60,335 bases of DNA. Source: Perkinsus marinus ATCC 50983 (taxonomy: Eukaryota > Perkinsozoa > Perkinsida > Perkinsidae). Below, piece by piece: positions 8,985 through 19,400 of the stretch (its first letter is position 1; the number at the start of each line of letters is the position of its first letter). The notes under the pieces were generated by a model, which saw only the letters and a program-made list of their open reading frames with translations, was not told the origin of the DNA and did not search any database. Location of the stretch: assembly GCF_000006405.1 (NCBI RefSeq), contig NW_003213929.1, positions 156,868 to 217,202 on the forward strand. Direction: 5' to 3'. A program made the position numbers and the translations under genes.

Positions 8985-11582
8985 TCATGCAAAAGCGAAG
9001 TGTGGCAGTTCCTGCTGGTGAACTGAGCCCAGGCCATCGGTCATGATGTTGCCGTTCCCCAAGCCCCCATTCTCCTCCTCAACTTCACAGTAACTGGCCA
9101 TCCAAGAACCAAAATTAACAACCTCCGCCGAAGCAGTGTGGGAAAATATGCACATGGTCAACTACATGTGCTGGTGACAATGTGAAAATTTTGAGGAAAT
9201 GTTGGGAAATTATTGTTGGTTTCTGAACATTTCCACCCGAACGCGTATATGAACTCCTATAATACTCGAGGGAACTCACGAAATCAGCTGAGGAAAGCAA
9301 ACATATATTCCAACACTGCGTCGAATACCCCTCTAAAATGCTAACAGCCCGTTCGTAAACGTCTTTGCTGCTGTCCTGTTGGAGCTCCTCTATTTTATCA
9401 AGGCCGCCGCATTCTTCCAACAACCTATACATAACCACAGCCTCTTCGTCAGCTCACCTACAGGCCTCTCACTCCAGATAGCGGTTCACGCTCGCGCCCG
9501 ACTTCTCCTGTACCTCGGACCCCACCTTGAGAATGCCCTCAATGGCTTCTAACGCGACTTGGACCATTCTGGAGTCCTTCACGTTCAGTACTGTGCCTAT
9601 ACCATATATTCTGCTGTCTTCCACCAGTCCGCGATACTCTCACAGATAGCCGAGATAGCCTTGTAGTGATCAACAACATAGCGGACCTGTGCCGGCGTAC
9701 CACCGGTGCAGAGGTTGCAGACCACCCAGACAGCCTCTCGACGAATCTCGTGCTCCTTCGCACCAAGTATCATCTCGAACACCTCGGCCAACAGACCGCT
9801 ATCAATAACCTGACTCGCGCAGTATCCAGTATCAAAACATATTTTCGCTTTCCTCAGCTGAGCTCAGGTATTCCTCCACTGATAATAGAAGCCTACTCAT
9901 CAATATGTAAAAAAACCAACAAGAATTTCTCCCAGATTTTCCAGATTGTCACCAAAACTTGACCACGTGTATATTTCACCACAGTGAGGCCCAAGACACC
10001 TACCTTCTGAATCTGTATGTCCTTGTCGGCACAGATGTTACTCAGGGTCCAGACCGCCTCTTTCCGTATCTTAACAACCCAACCACACTAGTCAACAGTG
10101 CTCCTCCTCCTCCTCCTCCTCCTCTCACCATCTTCCTAGAGCTCCGTAACAGAGGCTTCAGAGCGAGCACGAGCCCAGCATCAACCTAGATAAACCTACC
10201 ACGATGACTCCCCCCCAATTCCTACCGCAGCCGCTGTCTGGTGAGCTTCCCCCGTTACTACATTGCCGATTGCACGTAGTGCTGGTGTATGGACCTGCAC
10301 GTTGTGGAGTCGAATACGATACATCCTTACACGCCAACTACCGAAGGGTTATCATGGCCTAGTAATTGCACAATACGCGGTATCGCTCCGCTCATCAGAA
10401 CTGCCTCTATCCTCTCACTAGGACCATCACATAGGTACGACACCGCCCACAATGCATCCGTCAGAGCCTCTCTATCATCAAGACCGAGGACCTGCCACGA
10501 CCAGGTCACCCACAGCACCGAGACTCGTACGCACCATAGCCAGGGTGGCCAGAGCCGGTGAGATAATTTCAAGGGGAGGCGCCTAAATAGCCATCACTCA
10601 ATACGTAGTAAACTGCTTCCCTTCCCACCGGCTTTCCTCTACAGAAGTTACTCAACGCCCATGTGCCCAGTCTCACTAGGCCGATACTCTGCCCAGCACG
10701 AATGACGTCCAACAAGGGTTGGAGAATGCCAAGTCTCAAACATTGGTCTCTGATACCTACCGTAGCCATGAGAGGCTATCGAGTCGGCAGCGACCCCACC
10801 TGGTCCATCGCCAGCAATGTTCGCGACCGCCCAAATAGACTGTTCTTGCAGTTCAGCATTCTTCGACGATAGGAGCTTCCGAAATGACTCCACAGCACCT
10901 GCAGTGCCATTACTGAGGCTGGCGTATATGATCCCATACGAACCGAGCTCAACCACCGTCAGAGTCTGGTCGTGGTTGCCACTAGCAATGTTAGTGAGCG
11001 CCCATGCGGCCTCAAACTGCATCTTAGATGACATAGGGTTGTCCAGCAGTTCCTTAAAGCGTGGTAACACCTAGTAGAGCCGACTCAGCTCCGTCAACGG
11101 CCGCGGTAGACTTACCCCAGCATCGATGACATTTTGAATAGGAGGCCGGTCCTCTCTGCTCAGCAGCTTTCTAAAGGACACCAGAGCCTCCATCACAGCC
11201 GCCTCGTCACTCCCACTGAGTGCCGCTTTCAACGCTGGGATATCTGAGCTCCATCACAAACAGCAAGAGTGCTTCCACTACCATGCTTACCTTCCTCCTT
11301 CAAGCCAACATGAGTCGCCGATTTACTCGGCGTCTTGAAATCCGCCTGTGTTTTCTCCTCGGTTTCGACGCCTAGTCTACGACGTCGGACCAGCTGATCC
11401 TCTTTTTCCTTCTTGCGAATTTGCACAGTGGCATCCTGAGACACTGCCATTACCATCGGACAGCACCGCCCGCCACACAGCACCTCCCTGCGACGACGCA
11501 TATCATTGGCATCGCCCGAGGCCTTTTTGAAATTCCTACGGCGAGCAGCTATCCTCGATTCGAATGAATCCGAAATACCAGT
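8985..11582 (-). CDS. Importin subunit alpha (karyopherin alpha)
   Basis: Adaptor that binds nuclear localisation signals and, through importin beta, carries cargo into the nucleus. The N-terminal IBB domain reads SFESRIAARRRNFKKASG, RRRRE|DATVQIRKKEKEDQL, RRRRLG. Then follow armadillo repeats with the NLS-groove W...N pattern: FEAAWALTNIASGNHDQT, QSIWAVANIAGD, LGTWALSNFCRGKP, DALWAVSYLCDG, PALRAIGNVVTG, EAVWTLSNICAD, REAVWVVCNLCTGG, and the last repeat LLEECGGLDKIEELQ. Exons that keep frame: 11484-11582, 11291-11435, 11116-11243, 10944-11070, 10800-10898, 10629-10756, 10535-10582, 10333-10491, 10226-10294, 10129-10185, 10004-10069, 9638-9809, 9473-9596, 9317-9424, 8985-9093. Most introns are 28-60 bases. 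Two hold MITE copies. The last intron starts inside a MITE end (see findings). The ATG at 11582 is the first in frame; the C-terminal tail is acidic, ending HQQELPHFAFA. Confidence 0.92.
9134..9318 (+). mobile_element. MITE family 1 (hAT-like), copy inserted in importin-alpha coding region
   Basis: Starts CAGTGTGGGAAAATATGCAC and ends CATATATTCCAACACTG, 185 bp, with terminal inverted repeats. Flanks CGCCGAAG (left) and CGTCGAAT (right) agree at 6 of 8 positions, as expected for a diverged 8-bp target duplication. The insert separates the importin segment ending ...LEGYST from an acidic tail. Confidence 0.8.
9827..9986 (-). mobile_element. MITE family 1, reverse copy in an importin-alpha intron
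   Basis: Carries the family's internal blocks in reverse orientation (CTTTCCTCAGCTGAGCTCAG, then AACCAACAAGAATTT) and a degraded end near ATATTTCACCACAGTG. It lies inside the 194-base intron 9810-10003, which otherwise would be about 35 bases, the normal size here. Confidence 0.75.
10100..10125. repeat. (TCC)n microsatellite in an importin-alpha intron
   Basis: About eight TCC/CTC triplets lie within the intron between the exons at 10129-10185 and 10004-10069. They produce the poly-Gly and poly-Pro artefact frames seen there. Confidence 0.8.
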
Positions 11583-12269
11583 CATGAGTAGTGGAACCAC
11601 AGACTAACAGGCAACCCTTTACAACAGTCAAAGTACATCACCGATAACGACCAGGTAGATGACGCCAATATCCCGGACCCTGCGGTCCTAACACCTTGCA
11701 GAGGCTCCTGAGTGAAAGACTACGATGAATCTCGATAAGAATAAAGGCAAGGCCTTCCCGCCTCGACCGGTGTATCAACCTATCCAGGTACTACAATTTA
11801 CTGGGGGGTAAAACTCCCACACGCTTCTCTGTTTCGCAGAAGCCACTCTTACGGCACTACAAACTGTGCACATAAGCTGCATCAGAACGCTCACTTCCAA
11901 GAGAATCCACCACTCAGAAAACTTCAAACTGCCCAAGCACCGACTAGCAAAGTTGCAAGCCTAAAATTAGTTCATAGGCATCACCCTCCTTTTTATCCGA
12001 GTCATTCGAACAACCTACCCAGCATGTACCACTTGCGAACTGTAACTCTGCGACTAACACATCAGCCCACTATTCATTCGAAGTCACCAGCCCTCCACAA
12101 AAAGACATGCACATGTCCCGACAAAGAGCGAGTATTCTCGAATGGTTGCCTAAACATTCCCACCATCTCCCATAGCTACTCTGCGAATAGCTGGTCATAA
12201 TTGAAAAACTTCAGCGAGGAGCGGTATCCGAGCAGAAAAATCATTTAGGAACCCAGAGCACTAATTCAA
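11583..12269. other. Intergenic, no gene seen
   Basis: Upstream of importin-alpha and downstream of the next minus-strand gene. No open frame above background; probably the importin promoter and 5' UTR. Confidence 0.4.
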
Positions 12270-13827
12270 CTAGTTAACAGTAGAACGAATAATCGCCCAG
12301 TCCTCAAGCGCTGCGAAGGCTGGCTTGACTCGACTGTGATGGACAACGACCACATCAATCGGAAGGAAACCGCCAAACTTCGCCTCCAGGCTCACGAGAG
12401 ACTCTCGTATTGCATCCACGATCCACCTGAATGCTCATCATCACTAATAGAGGCCTGCGACTACGACTTACCCTTCATCGTTGCCGAAAACACCGCCCCC
12501 GACCAGTGTGAGATAAACCTTCTCCCGTTTACCCTGTTCGATAGCCAGCAACGCCGCAACCAGTAGAGTGCTCTCATAGCAGCCTCTCAGTACCTACTAA
12601 GCCCTACACAGTCACTGAGGCCCATCGGGGCCTACCAGTCTAGCAAATGGTTCCCATTGGGCAGCAGTAGTACCAGCTGCATACGCCACTGGTACCGCAG
12701 AAGCATACACCTGGCTTACTCGTTGCTCACTGTACTCGACCGAGGACACCTATGAAGAGGTGCACTTGAGCTCATCACTCTCTGTCTTACTTCAGTATTC
12801 CACTGCACACCAACAGCCAGTTTTCCTCTAAGTCATCCAGCTTGTCCTCAGACAGCGACTGTAGCCTATCCGATAGCCGATCGAGTGAAGTCGACTCACA
12901 TGGTAGGGCGTAGCTGAGCATTTATAATACCAACACATGAGCAACTTTCCCTCCTACCCGTTTTTAAGATGCCAGTAGCGTTCCATGCTGTTCCCTAGGG
13001 CCTTACCCAAATAGACCAGACAGTTGATTTGACGGTCTGCGTGCTGCCCCGGCCTGCACATAAATGACCAAGTCCGATGATGATTCGAAATACTCACTCT
13101 AAAGATTCACCACCATCGTCATTTAGAGTCCCATCAGGATTGACATTAACCTGAAGACCGCCCTGAGAAGAATGCAAGAGGAGCACTCACGAAGTAGTTC
13201 CTATACAGCGTTCCAGGGGCGCACTCCATAGCACAGGCCGGACCTTGCGTGGGGTCGTTGATATAGTTCGTGATACCATCCTAGACGGTAAGTATAAAAT
13301 CATCATCAGCAACACGCCCCGTCAAACCTCAGGTGTCAAGTTCATGTTGGGCATTTCTAAACAGTTGAACTGGCTCGCCACCTGGAACACAGCGCCCTTA
13401 TTCAGCGGGTCTCTGTGGAGGTCCCTAACGTCCGCTACTATATTAGTAAGGCTAAAAGCGCCGTTACGGAGGTGTCCACCTGAGACCATCAGCATACCTA
13501 GACGAGCCTAAACAAGGCACATACTCCTGTTCATACTGTCCTCGACCAAAACCGCATATTCGTTTCTCAACGACTCCAAAGTCGGCATCGTGAACCGCCC
13601 CACGTCGAACTCTCTGACACCCAGAAGATAACACCAGTGATAACAACAGGCGCGTCCTCACCGGCCATCGATTTTAGACTCCAAAAGAATTGCGCCGTCC
13701 AGCAGTCGCCTTTCACAGAAATGACTTCTTGTGAGGCTGTACCTGACATAGAATGTATAAAAGATAGCGGTATGCAACAGACTTACGCTGCCTCTTTGAA
13801 ACCAAATAGATTCTCGAACCAGTTCAT
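12270..13827 (-). CDS. Conserved protein of unknown function with macro-like GGG.FGN motif
   Basis: Spliced gene from ATG 13827 (MNWFENLFGFKEAAYSLTRS) to stop 12270. Segments in order, joined over short introns: LLDGAILLESKIDGREFDVG, RFTMPTLESLRNEYAVLVED, NGAFSLTNIVADVRDLHRDP, AVFQVASQFNCLEMPNMNLT, DPTQGPACAMECAPGTLYRN, GQHADRQINCLVYLGKALGN, QVYASAVPVAYAAGTTAAQW, EKVYLTLVGGGVFGNDE and LPIDVVVVHHSRVKPAFAAL. I recognise the combination FQVASQFNxLEM, TQGPACA, YRNYF, GQ...QINxL, GGGxFGN as a family found in scattered protists, invertebrates and some bacteria or viruses, but I know no established function. GGGVFGN is close to the phosphate-binding loop of macro (ADP-ribose-binding) domains, so an ADP-ribose-linked role is a guess. 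All motifs are present in order, so the gene looks intact. Confidence 0.7.
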
Positions 13828-14157
13828 CTCGTCACCACCAACGTAATTTAAAGACGGTCTTGATTTCTTGCCGAGCCTTACAAATCTTGCATTTCCTCGA
13901 CGGTCGTTTCACCACTTGCAGACCTGTTCTGGTGCGCTGCTGGAGTTGGCTGGCTAGAGTTGATTAACGTTTTCACCTATGGTTCGTATATTCTGCCTCG
14001 ACAAGCGTGTATACTTTATTTTCCGCCCAAAAATAAAGTGCTCTCAAAAATGCATTACACATGTGAAGCTCTACCTTGGGAGCGCTGGTGAAACTCAGGG
14101 GGGGTCTATGAAAATCCCTGTCGCTCCGACGTTGACAGAGACTTCCAGTTGCCATTG
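13828..14157. promoter_or_regulatory. Divergent intergenic region between two head-to-head genes
   Basis: 330 bases separate the ATG of the minus-strand GGG.FGN gene from the ATG of the plus-strand small gene, so both promoters and 5' UTRs must lie here or be shared. The most AT-rich part is near 14000-14050 (TATACTTTATTTTCC). No specific element is recognised. Confidence 0.45.
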
Positions 14158-14804
14158 ATGTTCTCATCTACACGTCTGGTGAACCTCCCGGTGTACCGGG
14201 GACCAGCGGCCGCGGCTGCCAGCTGGATCGGCAAGAAGATCTATCGACAGACATTCTGGCAGAAGTTCCTCCTGTTCGCCACGATAAGCGAGTTCGTATG
14301 GATGGGGTAAGTGGGCGGAATAAGACACCACAGTGTGGTGGGAAAATATGCACCTGTGTCGGTGACAATATGGAAATTTCGGGAAAAATTCTTGTTGGTT
14401 TCTCAACACCCTAGTCCGCATATATCCTCCTTTAATTAGCGAGGGAACTCCCGAGCTCAGCTGAGGGAAGCAAACTTATATTCCAACACTGATTCCACCG
14501 ATGCATTGGAACGCCGGGTTTAAAAGCGTTGATATCTATTGACAGCTTTGCCACGTTCCTCCACGAGCGCAAGGATTGGATACACGACGAGAAGAGATCA
14601 AAATGGGAACGAGAAGTCTCGTAAGGTCTTTGCCGTCGCTACTATGACCAGTGCTACAGATACCAGGGAGAATTCAAGTGCTACCACGTTAATAAACAAT
14701 ACTACGACCAGTGCCGCGATGAGTACTGTATTACAACACTCTACCCATGGCCAGCTTCTCCTCTAGGTTGTTCGATCAAGCAGTCCGGACGTGTGCCCAG
14801 CTAG
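14158..14804 (+). CDS. Small Cys-rich, probably mitochondrial membrane protein
   Basis: Three exons, 14158-14306, 14546-14615 and 14652-14804, encode 123 residues. The N terminus MFSSTRLVNLPVYRGPAAAA is Arg-containing and Ala-rich without acidic residues, like a mitochondrial presequence. A hydrophobic segment follows, with FWQKFLLFATISEFVWMGF spanning the first splice junction, then a charged helix TFLHERKDWIHDEKRSKWER and a Cys/Tyr-rich part (CYRYQGEFKCYHVNKQYYDQ, then CRDEYC). Four Cys in C-x9-C and C-x4-C spacing could hold disulphides, as in intermembrane-space proteins. The phases 2/0 match at both junctions. The first intron (239 bases) contains a MITE; the second is only 36 bases. I do not recognise the family; a lineage-specific respiratory-complex subunit is one possibility. 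Confidence 0.6.
14331..14491 (+). mobile_element. MITE family 1, copy in intron 1 of the 14.2-kb gene
   Basis: 161 bp from CAGTGTGGTGGGAAAATATG to TATATTCCAACACTG, with the shared internal blocks GGTGACAATATGGAAATT and TTCTTGTTGGTTTCTC. It sits between the splice sites 14307 and 14545. A target duplication is not clear. Confidence 0.8.
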
Positions 14805-15192
14805 CAGACCAGATGCGTCGTTGCAGGTCTTAACTAGAACCACTCAAAGAGTGATCAATGCGCTATTCTCAGAGTCGAGATAGCCGAGGGCCTTCCTGCG
14901 CTCACCCCTGCCATGATGCCTTTGCCCGAGAACTTCCGGTAGGGGCAATGCCCAGTACGTGCCGCCGACTCACATTGATTGTCAGGCCCAAGTTGCAGCC
15001 TGAAGAGTACCTCGGCCCGATAAAGCCGCCTTTGGTGTGACTACCAGCACGATTTTCATGTTTCTGAATGTCTTAGCTTGGCGTTGTGATATGAACTCAT
15101 ACAAAACAACATTCGGGGTTGTGAGAAACCAGAATCAGTAGTTGCTACATGGTAGCTGCATTGGTGCGAATTATTGCACCATGGTGACACCA
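14805..15192. other. No supported gene
   Basis: 3' flank of the small plus-strand gene. A 9-bp inverted repeat (GGTGACACC ... GGTGTCACC) lies at about 15183-15222, just past the end of this stretch. Confidence 0.35.
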
Positions 15193-16030
15193 TCAGCGTC
15201 GTGTCGGCGACACGGTGTCACCCCTTCTTTTGCCGTGCAGTAGTCGGCAACGATGACTTTGCCGCCTTCCCCCGTCCAATTCTGGACGTGTAAGCTCGGT
15301 AGCTCCGTGAAACCAACCATCCCTCGTGCTTGACTCAGTGGCGACTCTCACTCGGCGTCCAGGAATGGGAGCTGAGATAGCTCTGTTCGAGGACGAGCCC
15401 CAGTCTCCTCCATTCACAGCGGTTAACCCAGGCTTGCCCGCCAGTCTACTTCTGCTGTGATTAACACTTAGCTTGGAGACGTTACTGATCCCTGCAATGG
15501 AACAGCAGCGTTCTATAACGTCATGGTCCGACCTAACTGATAGATTCTCGTACTCATAAACAGAAGCAGTGGCTCGGCAATTCCGAATGGCTCTCGTCGG
15601 CACGCTACGAGTACTCTGCGTAGGAGTCAAATTCCTGGTTGTCGCTGCGGGTACCCACTCTGAAGGCGGCAGACGTATTTGCCGACGCCGCTCTAGCCCC
15701 GGCGGCGCCTTTCGTTGCAATCCTGGCTCGAGGCTGCTTGAGGTGGCTGCACTGTTAGCTATCGACGAAATAGATATTTCTGAGGTTCTGAACGGGCCAG
15801 CAGGAAACTTCAAGGAAGGCCTGCGTCTCTCGCAATTAACAGGGGTTCCTCTGCTTCCTCTTCCATATCAGCGCCGCAACTAGCAAGCACTGCCCACCTG
15901 AGTAGTTCGCCTTCGCCGTCCCGTTGGGCCTTGCAAGCCGACTCCAGTCTGCACCGCCAGTTTGGCCAGGCGTTTGCCACCATCTTCGCCTTCACTTGTG
16001 CCCACTCAGCCGCGAGCTGAGCCTGGAGCC
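15193..16030 (-). CDS. Doubtful open frames, unknown
   Basis: A frame of about 200 codons (15193-15813) has no ATG at its start and is rich in Arg and Ser without a recognised domain. Upstream on the same strand 15810-16020 reads a helical segment RLQAQLAAEWAQVKAKMVAN and CRLESACKAQRDGEGELL, then an acidic end DMEEEAEEPLLIARDAGLP before a stop. These could be exons of one gene lying just beside the retrotransposon, but no splice model is compelling and the plus strand has a comparable frame. Confidence 0.25.
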
Positions 16031-16232
16031 GTGTCCGCTTCTACAGAACAGTTGCAGATACCCCCACACTGTTTGGTTCAACTCAACGTGAACGAATCCA
16101 AGAATACGAGTTAAGTCTATTGCGGGGGAGTGAGCAAAGCAATCGCTGGAATGCTCATTTCAGTGCACGCTATAAATCCATAGGAAAACAGCAACGTCTA
16201 TCAGGTCCACGGGAGGGGAAACAACAAACGAG

Positions 16233-16450
16233 TGTAGTGAACTCCCTCCGACAAGGATACCGTATGTAATTTGTGATATTATTGTGTAATTATCTGAGCT
16301 AGGCTGTGCATTTGTCTCTCCTCGCTAGATGGTGTTTTGAACGTATTACGATATTGTGGTGCATATTTTAGCATCAGATCAGCATCTCTTCCTATATCCC
16401 TGTTACTGGCTGAAGTATGGTTTTGTTAAGTCAAGAGGGAAATCACAACA
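16233..16450 (+). repeat. Left LTR
   Basis: 218 bp, TGTAGTGAACTCC...AATCACAACA, with the canonical TG...CA ends. Nearly identical to 21483-21700. Confidence 0.95.
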
Positions 16451-19400
16451 TTGGTACCCAATGCAGGATTAATGATGAGACGGAAGAGACTGCCCGACAA
16501 GATTTTGCTCGAGCAACTGGTCTGGATGTTCGCTATGTGATGTACCTTCGTCAAGATGAAGTTGATGCCTTGATCAAGAAGACTGCTGGTGATGATATGA
16601 ACGAGTGCTTGAAGTTGAGGCATCTCTGGCAAACATGCTCTGCGACTAAGTCGACTACTGGTAGGAGTATTTTACAACAAAGGCAGTTTACTGGTGGATA
16701 CAGATATCATGCTCGTATTCCCGATGTTGTTGCTCCTTCAGAGTCGAGCCGTGGTGACACTGCTAGTATTGCCGATTATCATTTTGATAAGCAGTCCTCG
16801 GCTGACGAAGCTACTAATGTGCGATCTATGGGAGTGATATCTTCTCTACCGTTACCTGCAGGTGGGAAGGTGTTCTCTGGACGGAGTGATCCAAGACCCA
16901 TATTTTCTTTCTCAAGGAATGGCTGCAAACTTGTAAACTGTATGGTCTTTCCTTGGATAACTGTTGGAGGTTTCTACTCAAGTGCCTCTCTCCCAGTGTC
17001 AAGAGCGAGCTCATTGATATGCTTGAAGAAAGGCATCTTTTACTTGAGGGTGCTATAGAGAGTAGACTAGCTGCTGCTGAGACCTTTTTGCGTTCGGCCT
17101 TTGACGTAACGAATGATAGTATTCGCTACCGAAATCGTCTATCGCAGGTTAAACAACAGAGTAATGAGCTCATTGGCGACTACATTGGTCGACTACGAGA
17201 AGGTGTTATGGAGGGTAAATGTATTGGCCTTACGATTACACAGGATGAGATCTTGGATAAGTTCGTTAAGGGTCTGAAGCCCAATTACCAGAAAGCAGTC
17301 AAGGCTACCTACTCTCACATAAGAGATGTAAACGAGTTGTGCTCTGTGCTTAGTCTTTGGGAGAATGCAAACATTGACTCTTCAGTGAATGCTGTTGCTG
17401 ATGAAGCAGGAGATCTTGGAGCTACGGTATCACCGCCGACGATTAATGCTACGTTGGAGGTGGCGAAGAACTCTCCATCTGAGGTGAAAGGAGAGAGACC
17501 CACTCGATCTAGAGGGCCTCTCAGGTGCTGGCATTGTAGTGGTCCACATCTACGCCGTAATTGTCCCGTGCTGAGGTCAATGATACCTTCTGCTACACCA
17601 TCACTGTCACAGCCGATGGCGAATACAAGTACAGAGTCGGGACAGTGCAAGGATCCTGCTGCTACTTCCAGTAAGGAGGTTGAGAAGGATGGTGCTAAGA
17701 TTGGTGTAAGTTCTCAAAGCAAGAGCTTTGAGAAATTAACTGTCGTTAATGATGTTCTGGCCCTTGCAGGAGACAGTGCTTGTACTGTAAGGTTGGTGAT
17801 TCGTCAAGTGGAGGGATTACCTGGCTATGCTGCCAGACTTCCAGCTCTACTTGATACTGGTGGCCATGGATCTGCTTATATGAATGCAAATGTGTTCAAG
17901 GATATGGTCAAAGAAGAAATACTTGACGGCCATCTTGATCCATGTGGTAATGTGACTTTTGGTAATGGAGATTATGCTCGAGTTTTGGGTGCTTTTAGTG
18001 TGAATATTGAGGACGAGGTCAAGCATGTAATTGTGGATCATGTTGAGGTCAAAGTTATTGAGGGGCTGTCGCCGGATTTTATAATAGGCATTGAGACTAT
18101 TAGGCGCTCAGTGGATCTGAAGCGGAAGCTGATAGTATGTCTTGGTGATGAACCCGGTATGAGCTCTGGTTTGGCCCAGATTGTATTGCCTGATGGGAAT
18201 GGTGATAAGCTTGATGTTCTGCATCCTCTAGATGTAAGGGACAAGTGCTCCATTCATCAGAGTGAGTCAGGGTTTACTGTCTCGTGTCCTGCCCTCAGTG
18301 GTATCTCGGTGATGCCATTCACTGAGCCCAGGCGGAAGCGTAATCGCACTCGAGAGATAGCGATCCACCGAAGGCTCTGTATTGCAGCTAATGAGAAGAA
18401 ATTTCGAGCGGCAACTGTCAAGGAGGCTATGGTGATCAACGAGGTAGTCTTGGTTGATAAGAAGGCTGGTTCTAAGGACTCATCACTGACTCAGTCCGAT
18501 ATCTGCTCGATGAGTGATGAACAGATTGAGGCCCGTTTTAGAGTGACCTTGGATCTTAGAAGACTTAATGCTATGCAACTGGTTCCGAAAACGGCTCCTG
18601 ATAAATCGGGTGGTTATGTGTGGGTTATGAAATCTGATGTCGCATCAATTCCTAGGAGGAGTGGTGAGGTTACTCAGTCTCAGGATGGGGCTCTGATCAT
18701 TTTGCGATTGTGGCCGCCATCGATGAGAAAGTTCTTTGTTAAGATTGACCTAAGTGATGCCTTCTCATCCGTTCATCTGGATGATGAACTTTGGCCTCTC
18801 TTTGTATGTAGGACTATTGATGCCAATGGTGTGGAGTGTCTATGGGTGTGTACTGTATTACCACAAGGATGGCGATACAGCCCGGTCCTATTCTCAAGGG
18901 TGGTGGGGTCGGTTTTGGAAGAGGCCCGTATCATCTGTAAGAAAATGGGACTAGCCGTGAGACTGATCCATTTTCAGGATGAAAATGGAGCCTATTAGGA
19001 GGGGGAGATAGGGATAGTGTTCTCCAAGCAAAAAAAGTTTTGATCGACCTATTTACCCGATATGGTTTTACGGTGGCACTTGATAAATGTGAGTCTGGCG
19101 ACATGGTCGATTTCTGTGGAGTTCGTTGCTATCGAAGTGAGGTCTTCCCTAATGTGAAGAGACCTGCATTGACTACCGCCTTGATTGAGGAGAGTTGTAC
19201 AGACTTTGAGAGATTCCATGATCTGGAACAGCGAAAGAGTTGGATCCGCAGCTGGGCTGGTAGGTTCCAATGGCTTTCTAAATGGTTGTCTCCAGAAGCC
19301 AAGGTAATTCTTCGTAGACTTCAATGACTAGATCCTAGGAGCTCGAAGGCAACATCTTTGGTGAAGGAGCTTGCTCGTTACTATTTATCGGGGCTGGTTT

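Noticed and set aside
9115-9316. C-terminal reading of importin-alpha through the MITE (QCWNICLLSSADF...)
   Set aside because: The residues come from transposon sequence; the acidic importin-type tail lies beyond it and joins in frame by splicing. A read-through minor isoform is not excluded.
15193-15813. 206-codon minus-strand frame as a firm gene
   Set aside because: It has no ATG at its start, no recognised motif, and the opposite strand is open over much of it. Kept only as a doubtful entry.
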